NCBI GenBank assembly: GCA_900468285.1
Contig: UBTF01000003.1
Coordinates: forward strand, 434,001 to 498,000
DNA: 64,000 bases
From: Hyphomicrobiales bacterium
GTDB lineage: Bacteria > Pseudomonadota > Alphaproteobacteria > Rhizobiales > Rhizobiaceae
Reading direction: 5' to 3'
The translations under genes and the position numbers were made by a program. The notes under the pieces are model-generated. The model saw only the letters and a program-made list of their open reading frames with translations, had not been told where the DNA came from and did not search any database. Of this stretch, positions 17,048-25,424 are shown in pieces. Positions within the stretch are counted from its first letter, which is position 1, and each line of letters opens with the position of its first letter.

Positions 17048-17185
17048 ATGAACGAAAGCGAAATTCGACTTGGCGTTTTTCCGGCGCCCGGCGGTCATTT
17101 GTCCGTCTCTGACGAGGTGAACTGCGCCTCGGCGTCACGACGGGTCGCACATTCCTTTTTTTGCGCCGAGGTTCTGGCGCGATGA
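17048..17185 (+). CDS. Possible 45-residue upstream open reading frame coupled to the acyl-CoA dehydrogenase
   Basis: The ATG at 17048 is preceded by GGGAGGAG at near-ideal spacing, the best ribosome site in the area. The frame of 45 codons ends in TGA overlapping the dehydrogenase ATG (ATGA at 17182-17185). No domain or signal peptide is recognisable, and the peptide contains Cys and Arg clusters. It may serve only to deliver ribosomes to the next gene, which has a poor site of its own (GAGG 10 bases away), or it may be a real small protein. Confidence 0.4.
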   Translation: MNESEIRLGVFPAPGGHLSVSDEVNCASASRRVAHSFFCAEVLAR

Positions 17186-18813
17186 GTGGCTTTGACCATC
17201 AAGTCGAGGCAACGCTGGCGCTCTTGCGCAACACTCCCGGCTGGCAGGAAATATGCGCCGCCAATCCCGATCTTGATGACTTCACTGTCAATTCCATTGT
17301 TTCCGAAGCGGCGACCTTCGCCGAAACCGTCCTGGCACCGCTCAACGCGATTGGCGATCGGCAGGGCTGTCGCGTTGTTGACGGTCGCGTCATCACACCC
17401 GCGGGATTTGGTGATGCTTACAGACGTTTTTGCCAGGCGGGCTGGCTGGCGCTGGATGTGCCAGAGCGCTTTGGCGGGCAGGGGCTTCCCCACACGTTGC
17501 AGGCGGCTTGCGCTGCGTTATTCGAGCGCGGATGTGTCGCCCTCATGATGCTGGCCGGCTCTTCAAGAGCGGCGACCTTTCTGCTGGCAGAGTCTGCGCA
17601 AACGAATGTCGCGGAAGAGTGGATCGCCAAACTCCTTGCCGGAGACTGGTCTGCGACCATTTGCATTTCAGAGCCGGATGCAGGTTCCGATGTGGGGCGC
17701 ATTCGCACCCGCGCGATGACAGAAGGCTGCGAGTGGCGCGTTGACGGCACCAAGTGCTGGATTTCCTTCGGCGATCACGACATCACGGACCGCATTGGTC
17801 ATTGTCTGCTTGCCCGGACCAGCGACGAAGCAGGGACCAGAGGGCTTAGCCTGTTTCTTGTGCCGGATCACCTTGACGGACATCGAAACGGTGTCTTGGT
17901 TGAGCGCATCGAAGAAAAGCTTGGACTTCACGGCTCGCCGACATGCGTTCTGCGTTTTGAAAAGTCGCGGGCAATTCTGCTTGGGCAGGAGGGGCGAGGG
18001 CTCCAGCACCTGTTTACAATGATAGAGCGGATGCGGCTTGTGACGGGTTGCCAGGGGCTTGGGATTGCCTCTGCGTCTGCAGACATTGCCGAAGCCTATG
18101 CGCAGGACAGGCGACAGGGTGGCTCACCCAGCGCGAGACCCGTGCCGATCTCTACGCATCCCGATGTGAAGCGACAACTCCGCATCTTGCGGCGGCAGAC
18201 CGAAGTGCTGCGTGCAGCCACGCTGGAACTGGCGGCAACGCTTGATCTGGCGTCCCTCTCCACCGATGAGGACGACCGTTCCTTCCATCAGGATTTCGCG
18301 GCCTGGATGCTGCCACTGGTCAAGAACTTCGGAGCGGAAATCGGTTTCGATACGGCAAACCGGGCAATCCAGGTGCTCGGCGGTGCCGGTTACACGCGCG
18401 AATGGCCTCTTGAGCAATATCTGCGCGATAGCCGGGTGATGTCCATCTATGAAGGCACGACTGGAATGCAGGCGCTGGACTTTCTGACGCGAAGGCTTTG
18501 GCGAGACGAAGGTCGTGGTCTGGCGGCCTTCGAAACACTTGTGATGCGCGACATTGCCGCCTCTCAAAACGCAGCGGCGAATGAGCGGGCGTTGAGCGCA
18601 CTGAGATCCTTTCAGGATGCAAGTGAGCAAATGCGCCTTTTGTCAGCCCAGACTGAGGCGGCCTTGTTCAAGGCAGACGATTACATGCGCTGCGGCTGGG
18701 AGGCGGTTGCAGCGTGGCTTTCACTGCGTTTGCCGAGGGGCGACGCCGAAACGGAACATGGCCAGTTCGAGGGCGCGGCTGCAGCGCTCCGGATGGCATG
18801 CTTTGCAAATTAA
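17182..18813 (+). CDS. Acyl-CoA dehydrogenase with C-terminal extension (long-form family)
   Basis: 543 residues from the ATG at 17182, longer than the 380-residue classical enzymes, matching the roughly 600-residue family with an added C-terminal helical domain. FAD and substrate features: TICISEPDAGSDVGRIRTRA, WRVDGTKCWISFGDHD, and the catalytic-base region REWPLEQYLRDSRVMSIYEGTTGMQALDFLTR, whose Glu in IYEGT is the usual base. It should oxidise an acyl-CoA to the 2-enoyl-CoA, passing electrons to ETF. It heads an operon with a HAAT importer (18826-23582), so the imported acid is probably activated elsewhere and dehydrogenated here. Confidence 0.85.
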   Translation: MSGFDHQVEATLALLRNTPGWQEICAANPDLDDFTVNSIVSEAATFAETVLAPLNAIGDRQGCRVVDGRVITPAGFGDAYRRFCQAGWLALDVPERFGGQGLPHTLQAACAALFERGCVALMMLAGSSRAATFLLAESAQTNVAEEWIAKLLAGDWSATICISEPDAGSDVGRIRTRAMTEGCEWRVDGTKCWISFGDHDITDRIGHCLLARTSDEAGTRGLSLFLVPDHLDGHRNGVLVERIEEKLGLHGSPTCVLRFEKSRAILLGQEGRGLQHLFTMIERMRLVTGCQGLGIASASADIAEAYAQDRRQGGSPSARPVPISTHPDVKRQLRILRRQTEVLRAATLELAATLDLASLSTDEDDRSFHQDFAAWMLPLVKNFGAEIGFDTANRAIQVLGGAGYTREWPLEQYLRDSRVMSIYEGTTGMQALDFLTRRLWRDEGRGLAAFETLVMRDIAASQNAAANERALSALRSFQDASEQMRLLSAQTEAALFKADDYMRCGWEAVAAWLSLRLPRGDAETEHGQFEGAAAALRMACFAN

Positions 18814-18825
18814 CGGGAGGACGAC

Positions 18826-19968
18826 ATGAAGAATTCAATGATCAGGCTCGGTGCGCTTGCCAGTGTGGCGTTCACGCTTGCCGCTTTTCCTGCCTTCGCC
18901 GATATCACGATTGGTGTGACGATACCCACCACAGGACCTGGTGCCGCGCTGGGTATCCCATTGAAAAATTCGGTAGACCTCTGGCCGACTGAAATTGCCG
19001 GCGAGAAAGTGAAGGTCATCGTGCTTGACGATGCGGGTGATCCTTCTTTGGCCACCACGAATGCGCGACGGTTCGCCAATGACGACAAGGCGGATGTGAT
19101 TGTCGGTACAGCACTCGTGCCCGGGGCCATCGCGGTTGCTGGCGTCGCGGCCGAGGTGGGCGTTCCGCACCTTGCCCCATCGCCGCTGCCGCCGCCTGTG
19201 GCCAAGGGCTGGAGCTTCGTCCTGCCGCAAAATGCCGAGCTCGTGTCTCGCCACCTGTTTGCGAAGATGAAGGCAGATGGCGTGAAGACGCTGGGCTATA
19301 TCGGCTTTTCTGACTCCTATGGCAATCAGTGGGTCGATCAGTTCAAGAAGCTGGGAGCGGAATACGGCCTGAAAATGGTGGCCGAGGAGCGGTTTGCGCG
19401 GCCTGATACGTCTGTTGCCGGGCAGGTGCTGAAAGTGGTTGCTGCCAGGCCGGACGCGGTATTCATCGGTGCTTCCGGCACAGGTGCAGCGCTGCCGCAA
19501 CTGGGTCTGCGCGAGCGTGGCTTTACAGGCCCCATCTATCAGACCATCGGCGCCGTCACCTTCGATTTCCTGCGCATCGCCGGAAAAAGCGCCAACAACA
19601 CCGTTTTTGCTTCGGGCCCGGTAATGGTGGCAGAAGACCAGCCGGACACATCGGAAACCAAGGCTGAGGGCCTTGCCTATGTGACCGCCTATGAAGGCAA
19701 ATATGGTGCCGGCACCCGGACACAGTTCGGCTCACACATGCAGGATGCTATGATCATCCTCAAGAAGGCCGTCCCGGTGGCGCTGGCAAAGGCAAAACCC
19801 GGCACCAAGGAGTTCAGGGATGCGCTGCGCGATGCTATCGAGAATGGCGGACCGTTCCCGGCAACCCATGGCGTTTTCCAATTCTCACCATCCGATCACT
19901 ACGGCCTTGACGACAGGGGCATCGTGCTTCTGACCGCCAAGGACGGCAAGTTCAATTTGATTAAATAG
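18826..19968 (+). CDS. Periplasmic substrate-binding protein of the second HAAT ABC importer
   Basis: 380 residues, ATG 12 bases after the dehydrogenase stop, with GGGAGG upstream. A typical Sec signal peptide occupies residues 1-25, cleaved near FAFAD. The mature protein shows the type I binding fold (ITIGVTIPTTGPGAALGIPLKNSVDLWP; VIVLDDAGDPSLATTNARRF; VDVIVGT-like loop). It is about 17 kb-island partner of the importer encoded by 20056-23582. A strong terminator directly after it should give more binding protein than permease. Confidence 0.88.
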   Translation: MKNSMIRLGALASVAFTLAAFPAFADITIGVTIPTTGPGAALGIPLKNSVDLWPTEIAGEKVKVIVLDDAGDPSLATTNARRFANDDKADVIVGTALVPGAIAVAGVAAEVGVPHLAPSPLPPPVAKGWSFVLPQNAELVSRHLFAKMKADGVKTLGYIGFSDSYGNQWVDQFKKLGAEYGLKMVAEERFARPDTSVAGQVLKVVAARPDAVFIGASGTGAALPQLGLRERGFTGPIYQTIGAVTFDFLRIAGKSANNTVFASGPVMVAEDQPDTSETKAEGLAYVTAYEGKYGAGTRTQFGSHMQDAMIILKKAVPVALAKAKPGTKEFRDALRDAIENGGPFPATHGVFQFSPSDHYGLDDRGIVLLTAKDGKFNLIK

Positions 19969-19978
19969 TCGAGCTGAC

Positions 19979-20016
19979 AAAAAGGCTGCGTTTCGCGCAA
20001 GAAACGCGGCCTTTTT
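19979..20016 (+). terminator. Strong intrinsic terminator/attenuator inside the ABC importer operon
   Basis: A 16-bp stem (one T-G wobble) starts AAAAAGGCTGCGTTTC, loop GCGCAA, and closes with its complement ending in CCTTTTT. It lies 11 bases after the binding-protein stop and 40 bases before the permease start on the same strand. Confidence 0.85.
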
Positions 20017-20055
20017 CTTGTTTTGCCAGATCATGCATTCAACCGGGGAAATGGT

Positions 20056-21090
20056 GTGGACGCCACGATTGCAACTTTTCTAATTCAGGACGGCGTAACC
20101 AACGGCGCGATCTATGCGCTTTTGGGACTGGCGCTTGTTCTGGTTTTTGCGGTGACGCGCATCATTTTCATCCCGCAGGGAGAATTCGTCGCCTATGGCG
20201 CGCTCTCTCTGGCGCTTCTGGACGAGGGCAAGGTCCCGGGAACTGCGCCAATGTTGGTGGCCTTCGGCGCGGCAGCGTTGTTGCTTGACCTGTGGCAGAT
20301 GCGTCGTGATTTTCAACTGTCATCGCTGGTTCGGGCTCTCGCAGCCAATGTCGCTGTCCCCGTTGCAATCTATGCATTTTTGGCGCTGACTGCGCCGTTG
20401 GAATTGCCATCTCTGCTTCGTGCCGCGCTTGCCGTTCTGCTTATTGCGCCCATGGGTTATTATATCTACCGCATCGTCTACCGTCCTCTCGTCGACGCGT
20501 CTGTTCTGGTTCTTTTGATTGCCTCGCTGGGTGTCCATCTCGTGATGATGGGGCTTGGACTTGTGTTCTTCGGACCGGAGGGGCTGCGCGCGCGCCCGCT
20601 GTCGGAAGACAGCTTCATGCTGGGCCCCCTGAACGTAACGACACAGAGCCTGTGGATTTACGCCGTTACCATCATCATCATTGTCGGGCTCTACCTTTTC
20701 TTCGAGAAAACACTGCTCGGTAAAGCGCTGCGGGCAACCGCGGTAAACCGGTTGGGGGCAAGGCTTGTTGGAGTGCGAACGCAATTGACCGGCGTCACCG
20801 CACTTGTGCTTGCAGCAATCATCGGCGCTGTTTCCGGCGTCCTGATCGCACCGGTCACCACGATCTATTACGACACAGGGTTCCTGATCGGGCTCAAAGG
20901 CTTTGTCGCGGCAATACTGGGTGGGCTGGGCAATTTTCCTGTTACTGCCATCGCCGCTATCGGCGTGGGGCTGGTCGAGGCATTCGCCTCGTTTTTTGCC
21001 AGCGCCTATAAGGAGGTCATCGTGTTCGGGCTGATTATACCTGTTCTGGTGTGGCTTTCATTCGGTGCCAGCCACCATGAGGAGGATTGA
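20056..21090 (+). CDS. HAAT-family ABC importer permease, LivH-type (second importer)
   Basis: 344 residues from the GTG at 20056, chosen for GGGGAA 5 bases upstream. LivH features: [40 protein letters not shown] and [25 protein letters not shown]. About nine membrane segments; it is longer than the 293-residue counterpart at 9600 because of an extra segment around residues 75-115. It follows the attenuator at 19979-20016 and is expressed with the fused permease-ATPase. Confidence 0.9.
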   Translation: MDATIATFLIQDGVTNGAIYALLGLALVLVFAVTRIIFIPQGEFVAYGALSLALLDEGKVPGTAPMLVAFGAAALLLDLWQMRRDFQLSSLVRALAANVAVPVAIYAFLALTAPLELPSLLRAALAVLLIAPMGYYIYRIVYRPLVDASVLVLLIASLGVHLVMMGLGLVFFGPEGLRARPLSEDSFMLGPLNVTTQSLWIYAVTIIIIVGLYLFFEKTLLGKALRATAVNRLGARLVGVRTQLTGVTALVLAAIIGAVSGVLIAPVTTIYYDTGFLIGLKGFVAAILGGLGNFPVTAIAAIGVGLVEAFASFFASAYKEVIVFGLIIPVLVWLSFGASHHEED

Positions 21091-21093
21091 TCA

Positions 21094-22866
21094 ATGAGCA
21101 ACCGCCGCCCTGTCCTCCCAATCATTGGCCTGCTTGTCGTGGTAGCCTTTCCGCTTTTGCCGGTGCCACCATTCTGGCTCACTTTGGTCAACAACATCGG
21201 GCTTGCGTCGCTGGTGGCCATCGGCCTTGTGCTGCTGACCGGTGTCGGCGGGCTCACCTCTTTCGGTCAGGCCGCATTTTGCGGGTTCGGGGCCTATACA
21301 ACTGCGGTCTTGACCACGGCCTATGGCGTGTCTCCGTGGCTTACCCTGCCGCTGTCCCTTCTCATGGGCGCGGTCATGGCGCTGCTGCTTGGCTTCATCA
21401 CGGTGCGCCTTTCGGGCCATTTCCTGCCGCTCGGCACCATCGCCTGGGGTTTGGCGCTATACTACCTCTTTGGAAAGATCGAAATTCTGGGACAGTATGA
21501 CGGCATCACCGCCATCCCGCCGCTGTCGGTGGCCGGATATGCCTTCATCAGCAGCCAATCCATATTTTACGTCATCTGGGGCTTTGTCATTCTCACCGCC
21601 ATCGGCGCGACGAACCTCCTGGACTCCCGCGTGGGTCGCGCCATCCGGGCGCTGCGTGGCGGTGCCCAGGCGGCAGAAGCCTTCGGCGTCAATATTGTCC
21701 GTGCAAAACTGACCGTTTTCGTTTTTGCCGGTGTTCTGGCAGCCCTCTCCGGTTGGCTCTATGCTCACATGCAGCGATCCGTCAATCCAACACCATTCGG
21801 CTTGAGCATGGGCATCGAATATCTGCTGATGGCCGTTGTCGGCGGCGCGGGTCACGTCTGGGGCGCTGTCTTTGGCTCAGCGGTGCTGCTTGTTCTAAAG
21901 GAAGTTTTGCAGCGTTTCCTGCCCGATCTTGTCGGTACGACAACCAATGTCGAGATGGTCGTTTTCGGAATTCTTCTTGTCGTCATCCTCCAGGTGGCGC
22001 GTGAGGGTTTGTGGCCGCTTTTGACCCGCTGGGTTGGCGTCAAGGTTCGCGAGCGTCAAATATCGAAAAATGCGAGTGCTCTGGATCGCCGCGCCTTGCC
22101 GCAGCGAGGAGGGCCTCTGCTTTCCGTCGAGACTGCAAGGAAAGAATTTGGCGGATTGGTCGCGGTCAATGATGTCAGTTTTCGTGTCAGGGCGGGTGAG
22201 GTCGTCGGCCTGATTGGCCCCAACGGAGCCGGGAAAAGCACCACATTCAGCCTCATCACCGGGCTTCTCGGCTTGACGAAGGGCGCTGTGACCTATCAGG
22301 GGCAGGCGATTTCGGGGTTGAACCCGCGCGACATCGCACGTTTCGGCATTGCCCGTACCTTCCAGCATGCGAAAATCCTGCCTGACATGTCCGTGCTGGA
22401 AAACGTGGCTCTCGGCGCGCATCTGCGTGGGTCGGCAGGCGTGGTGCGCAGCATGCTGCGGCTGGAGCGGGCTGAAGAGGCCACGCTGCTTGCCGAGGCC
22501 GCAAGACAGGTCGAGCGGGTGGGTTTAGGCCAGCTGCTGCACCGACCCGCAGGGGATCTTGCCCTTGGTCAGATACGCATTCTGGAAATTGCGAGAGCGC
22601 TTGCTGCCGATCCGGCTCTGGTGCTGCTCGACGAGCCGGCAGCCGGCTTGCGACACGCTGAAAAACAGGAGCTTTCCGCACTGCTGTCGAAACTGCGCGA
22701 AGAGGGCGTAAGCGTCTTGCTCGTTGAACACGATATGGGTTTTGTGATGGGACTGGTCGATCAACTTGTGGTCCTGGATTTCGGCACTCTGATCGCAGAT
22801 GGAAAACCGCAGGACGTGCGAAATCACCCGGCCGTCATCGCTGCCTATCTTGGAGGTTCGGCATGA
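21094..22866 (+). CDS. Fused LivM-type permease and LivG-type ATPase in one polypeptide
   Basis: 590 residues. Residues about 1-315 are a LivM-type membrane domain (GLVLLTGVGGLTSFGQAAFCGFGAYT; YLLMAVVGGAGHVWGAVFG). After a linker of about 30 residues, residues about 345-590 are a LivG ATPase: GLIGPNGAGKS near residue 375, Q-loop TFQHAKILPDMSVLENVAL, signature LALGQIRILEIA, LVLLDEPAAGLRH and LLVEHDMG. One continuous frame joins the two domains, with GAGGAGG upstream of the ATG. Such fusions are known for HAAT importers, especially in rhizobia and beta-proteobacteria, and fix the stoichiometry of the two functions. The downstream LivF-type gene overlaps by 4 bases. Confidence 0.92.
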   Translation: MSNRRPVLPIIGLLVVVAFPLLPVPPFWLTLVNNIGLASLVAIGLVLLTGVGGLTSFGQAAFCGFGAYTTAVLTTAYGVSPWLTLPLSLLMGAVMALLLGFITVRLSGHFLPLGTIAWGLALYYLFGKIEILGQYDGITAIPPLSVAGYAFISSQSIFYVIWGFVILTAIGATNLLDSRVGRAIRALRGGAQAAEAFGVNIVRAKLTVFVFAGVLAALSGWLYAHMQRSVNPTPFGLSMGIEYLLMAVVGGAGHVWGAVFGSAVLLVLKEVLQRFLPDLVGTTTNVEMVVFGILLVVILQVAREGLWPLLTRWVGVKVRERQISKNASALDRRALPQRGGPLLSVETARKEFGGLVAVNDVSFRVRAGEVVGLIGPNGAGKSTTFSLITGLLGLTKGAVTYQGQAISGLNPRDIARFGIARTFQHAKILPDMSVLENVALGAHLRGSAGVVRSMLRLERAEEATLLAEAARQVERVGLGQLLHRPAGDLALGQIRILEIARALAADPALVLLDEPAAGLRHAEKQELSALLSKLREEGVSVLLVEHDMGFVMGLVDQLVVLDFGTLIADGKPQDVRNHPAVIAAYLGGSA

Positions 22867-23582
22867 CCAGTTCTCTGTTGGACATGAAAGACATCCGCGT
22901 ATCCTACGGTCACGCCGAGGTTGTACAGGGCGTTTCGCTTACGATGACGAGCGGAAGTATCGTCACGGTGATCGGCGCCAATGGCGCAGGAAAGACGACC
23001 CTGCTCAACGCCGCCATGGGTGTCATCCCCAGCAGCGGCACCATCCTTTATGACGGAAAGCCGGTTCCTGGGTCGGTCGAGGCACGCGTCGCATCGGGTT
23101 TTTGTCTGGTGCCGGAGCGTCGCGAACTTTTTTCCACAATGACTGTGGAGGACAATATCGAACTGGGCGGCTTTCTGCGCAGCCGGGCCGAGCGCGCCGA
23201 GACGAGTGCCGAACTTTACGAGCGTTTTCCAAGGCTTGCCGAACGCCGCAAACAGCTCGCCGGAACGCTTTCTGGCGGGGAGCGGCAGATGCTGGCGCTG
23301 GCCCGCGCCCTGATGAGCAGGCCGAGATTGCTCCTGCTGGATGAGCCAAGCCTTGGCCTCGCACCGAGGATCGTTGCCGATATCCTGAGGATTGTCTCCG
23401 AATTGCGCGACAGCGGCGTTTCGATCTTGCTCGTGGAGCAGAATGCCCGCGCTGCACTGGAGATTGCCGACTTCGGCTACCTCATGGAGTTGGGTGAAGT
23501 GAAGCTGTCGGGCACCGCATCCGACTTGGCCAATAATCCGGCGCTGATGGAAAGCTACCTTGGAACGGCAAATGCCGGGTAA
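22863..23582 (+). CDS. HAAT-family ABC importer ATPase, LivF-type (second importer)
   Basis: 239 residues, ATGA overlap with the fused subunit. Walker A GANGAGKTT, signature LSGGERQML, LLLLDEPSLGLAP and LLVEQNAR are all intact. It pairs with the ATPase domain of the fused protein. Its stop lies within a 9-bp perfect hairpin (23570-23593). Confidence 0.9.
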   Translation: MTSSLLDMKDIRVSYGHAEVVQGVSLTMTSGSIVTVIGANGAGKTTLLNAAMGVIPSSGTILYDGKPVPGSVEARVASGFCLVPERRELFSTMTVEDNIELGGFLRSRAERAETSAELYERFPRLAERRKQLAGTLSGGERQMLALARALMSRPRLLLLDEPSLGLAPRIVADILRIVSELRDSGVSILLVEQNARAALEIADFGYLMELGEVKLSGTASDLANNPALMESYLGTANAG

Positions 23583-23595
23583 ACGGCATTTGTCA
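23568..23595 (+). terminator. Hairpin overlapping the stop codon at the operon end
   Basis: CAAATGCCG, loop GGTAAA, CGGCATTTG, extended by two weaker pairs. No T-run follows, so it may act as an RNA 3'-end stabiliser or a Rho-assisted terminator. It resembles the hairpin at 4807-4831, which also spans a stop codon. Confidence 0.45.
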
Positions 23596-23827
23596 TCAGT
23601 CATGATGTCGAAGCGTCAGTGCTCTGAGGCGCTCAAGTCCAGTCGCGACCGTTTGAATGACTGGGCGGCTTGCGCTGCAACGCCAAGCGCCGCAAATAGC
23701 CTTCTCTTCACGTTTCGATATATTTCGTCATTTTAAATGACTTTCCATTCGTCGCTCCAGCGTTCATGAAGTACTCAGCAAATGTCGGGTATCTGCCCGA
23801 TGCCAACTTATCTGAAGAACTGAGCAC

Positions 23828-25195
23828 ATGAAAAAACCGATCGCGCTGGAGAATATCTCCGAAAACACAGTGTTTCGAAAAGGCGATGTCTTTGTTCTGT
23901 TTGGCGAATTGTTCGGTCGCGGCTACGCAACCGGTCTTCTCGACCAGGCACGGAAAGCCGGAATGCAGATCGTGGGAATCACGGTCGGACGTCGTGATGA
24001 AAACAACGCGCTTCGTCCGCTGACTGCCGATGAGCTCTCCGAGGCAGAGCAGAGACTGGGCGGAACCATCATCAATATCCCCGTGATGGCCGGCTTTGAT
24101 CTCGATGCGCCAGCCGGTGGACCCACGCCGACGGATCTTCTTGCAGGTCTGACGCTGGAAAGCTGGGAACGCGAGAAGTTCGATTGGGATTACATCGATC
24201 AGTGTCAGGCTGTCGCAACGGACCGGTTCACGTCCGCTGTCACCAAGGTCATGTCCGTTCTGGACGGAATGATTGAAGGCGGTCGCAATGTTTTCTTCGC
24301 CCACACGATGGCGGGTGGCATTCCCAAAGCGAAGGTTTTCCTCGTCGTTGCAAATCGCATCTACAAGGGCACCGGCGCACGCCACATGTCGTCACAGGCG
24401 CTCATCGACAGCGATATGGGGAAACTCATTCTTCGCAACTTCGATGAGGTCTCTGCAAACACGTTCCGCCACCTCATCGATTTGAGTGCCGGTATTCGTG
24501 AACGCGTGGAAGCCGCTGGTGGTCAGGTGCGCTATACGGCCTATGGCTACCACGGCACGGGCATCCTCATTGGCGGTGAATACCGCTGGCAGACTTACAC
24601 CAACTATACGCAGGGCTATGCCAAGATGCGGCTGGAGGCGATTGCTGAGGACGCGTGGTCGAAGGGCGTCAAGGCGAGCGTCTATAACTGCCCTGAAATC
24701 CGGACGAACTCTTCCGATGTCTTCACCGGCATCGAGCTTCCACTCATCCCACTCCTGCTTGCCTTGAAAAAGGAAGGCGGCGGTGCCTGGGCCGATGCTC
24801 AGTGGAAGTCTTGCGAGGCTTTGCTTGGCGAAGGCCATACGCTGGATGAGGTCATGAAGAAGATCAGCACGCTGCAGGCCAGCGATGTCATGGTTCCGTT
24901 CTATGATTTCTCGGCATGGCCAATGCCGAACAGCCAGGCGCAGGCTGATCTCACCATTGGCACGTCCAATGAGATCACAGCCATGCATCGCGACAACAAG
25001 ACCATGATCAGCGACCATTTGAGTGCTTTGGTGGTTGAGGCGACAGGTCGGCTTATCTTCGGTGCCTCGTCCAATCCTCAGGCTCCGGTGCAATGGCTCA
25101 ACCATGACGTTGTCGCGCGTTGTCTCAACAGCGCCCATGTAGACATGCCTGCAGACGGCGCCAATTCATCGTCTGCCCGGTTGCAGGTCGCCTGA
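23828..25195 (+). CDS. Conserved enzyme-like protein, possibly an enoyl-ACP reductase FabMG-type family
   Basis: 455 residues, soluble. The N-terminus has a dinucleotide-fold-like pattern, FVLFGELFGRGYATGLLDQARKAGMQIVGITVGRRDE. Further blocks such as VFFAHTMAGGIPKAKVFLVVANRIYKGTGARHMSS and YTAYGYHGTGILIGGEYRWQTYTNYTQGYAKMRLE look strongly conserved, with Tyr and Lys residues suited to a reductase active site. From memory this type is sometimes labelled FabMG-family enoyl-ACP reductase; I could not verify that. It stands alone between two terminator-like hairpins, so it has its own promoter somewhere in 23596-23827. Confidence 0.45.
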   Translation: MKKPIALENISENTVFRKGDVFVLFGELFGRGYATGLLDQARKAGMQIVGITVGRRDENNALRPLTADELSEAEQRLGGTIINIPVMAGFDLDAPAGGPTPTDLLAGLTLESWEREKFDWDYIDQCQAVATDRFTSAVTKVMSVLDGMIEGGRNVFFAHTMAGGIPKAKVFLVVANRIYKGTGARHMSSQALIDSDMGKLILRNFDEVSANTFRHLIDLSAGIRERVEAAGGQVRYTAYGYHGTGILIGGEYRWQTYTNYTQGYAKMRLEAIAEDAWSKGVKASVYNCPEIRTNSSDVFTGIELPLIPLLLALKKEGGGAWADAQWKSCEALLGEGHTLDEVMKKISTLQASDVMVPFYDFSAWPMPNSQAQADLTIGTSNEITAMHRDNKTMISDHLSALVVEATGRLIFGASSNPQAPVQWLNHDVVARCLNSAHVDMPADGANSSSARLQVA

Positions 25196-25223
25196 AAAGA
25201 TTTGCTGAAGTGAAAAGATGACT

Positions 25224-25272
25224 TTGGGAGTTGTTCGGCCTTTTAGGTCGTGCAGCTCCCAATTTGTTTTTT
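25224..25272 (+). terminator. Terminator after the FabMG-like gene
   Basis: TTGGGAG (25224-25230) pairs with CTCCCAA (25256-25262), with a partly structured loop, followed by TTTGTTTTTT. The position 29 bases after the stop fits an intrinsic terminator. Confidence 0.6.
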
Positions 25273-25344
25273 GCACTTGGTCAAATTCCAGGATGTTTTA
25301 GACTTTGTTTTCTATGTCGACTATTGGTTGGGCCGCTGTGCGCT

Positions 25345-25373
25345 TTAACTGAAGCTTTTAAAGTGTCAGTTAA
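25345..25373. promoter_or_regulatory. Inverted repeat TTAACTGA-N13-TCAGTTAA upstream of the GGDEF-EAL operon
   Basis: Perfect 8-bp arms 52 bases before the ATG at 25425. Arm length and spacing fit a dimeric repressor or activator. No regulator gene is adjacent. Confidence 0.45.
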
Positions 25374-25424
25374 GGCATCGACTTCTATGGTCTTGCAACT
25401 ACGGAAAAAGGTTGCAGGCCAAAG

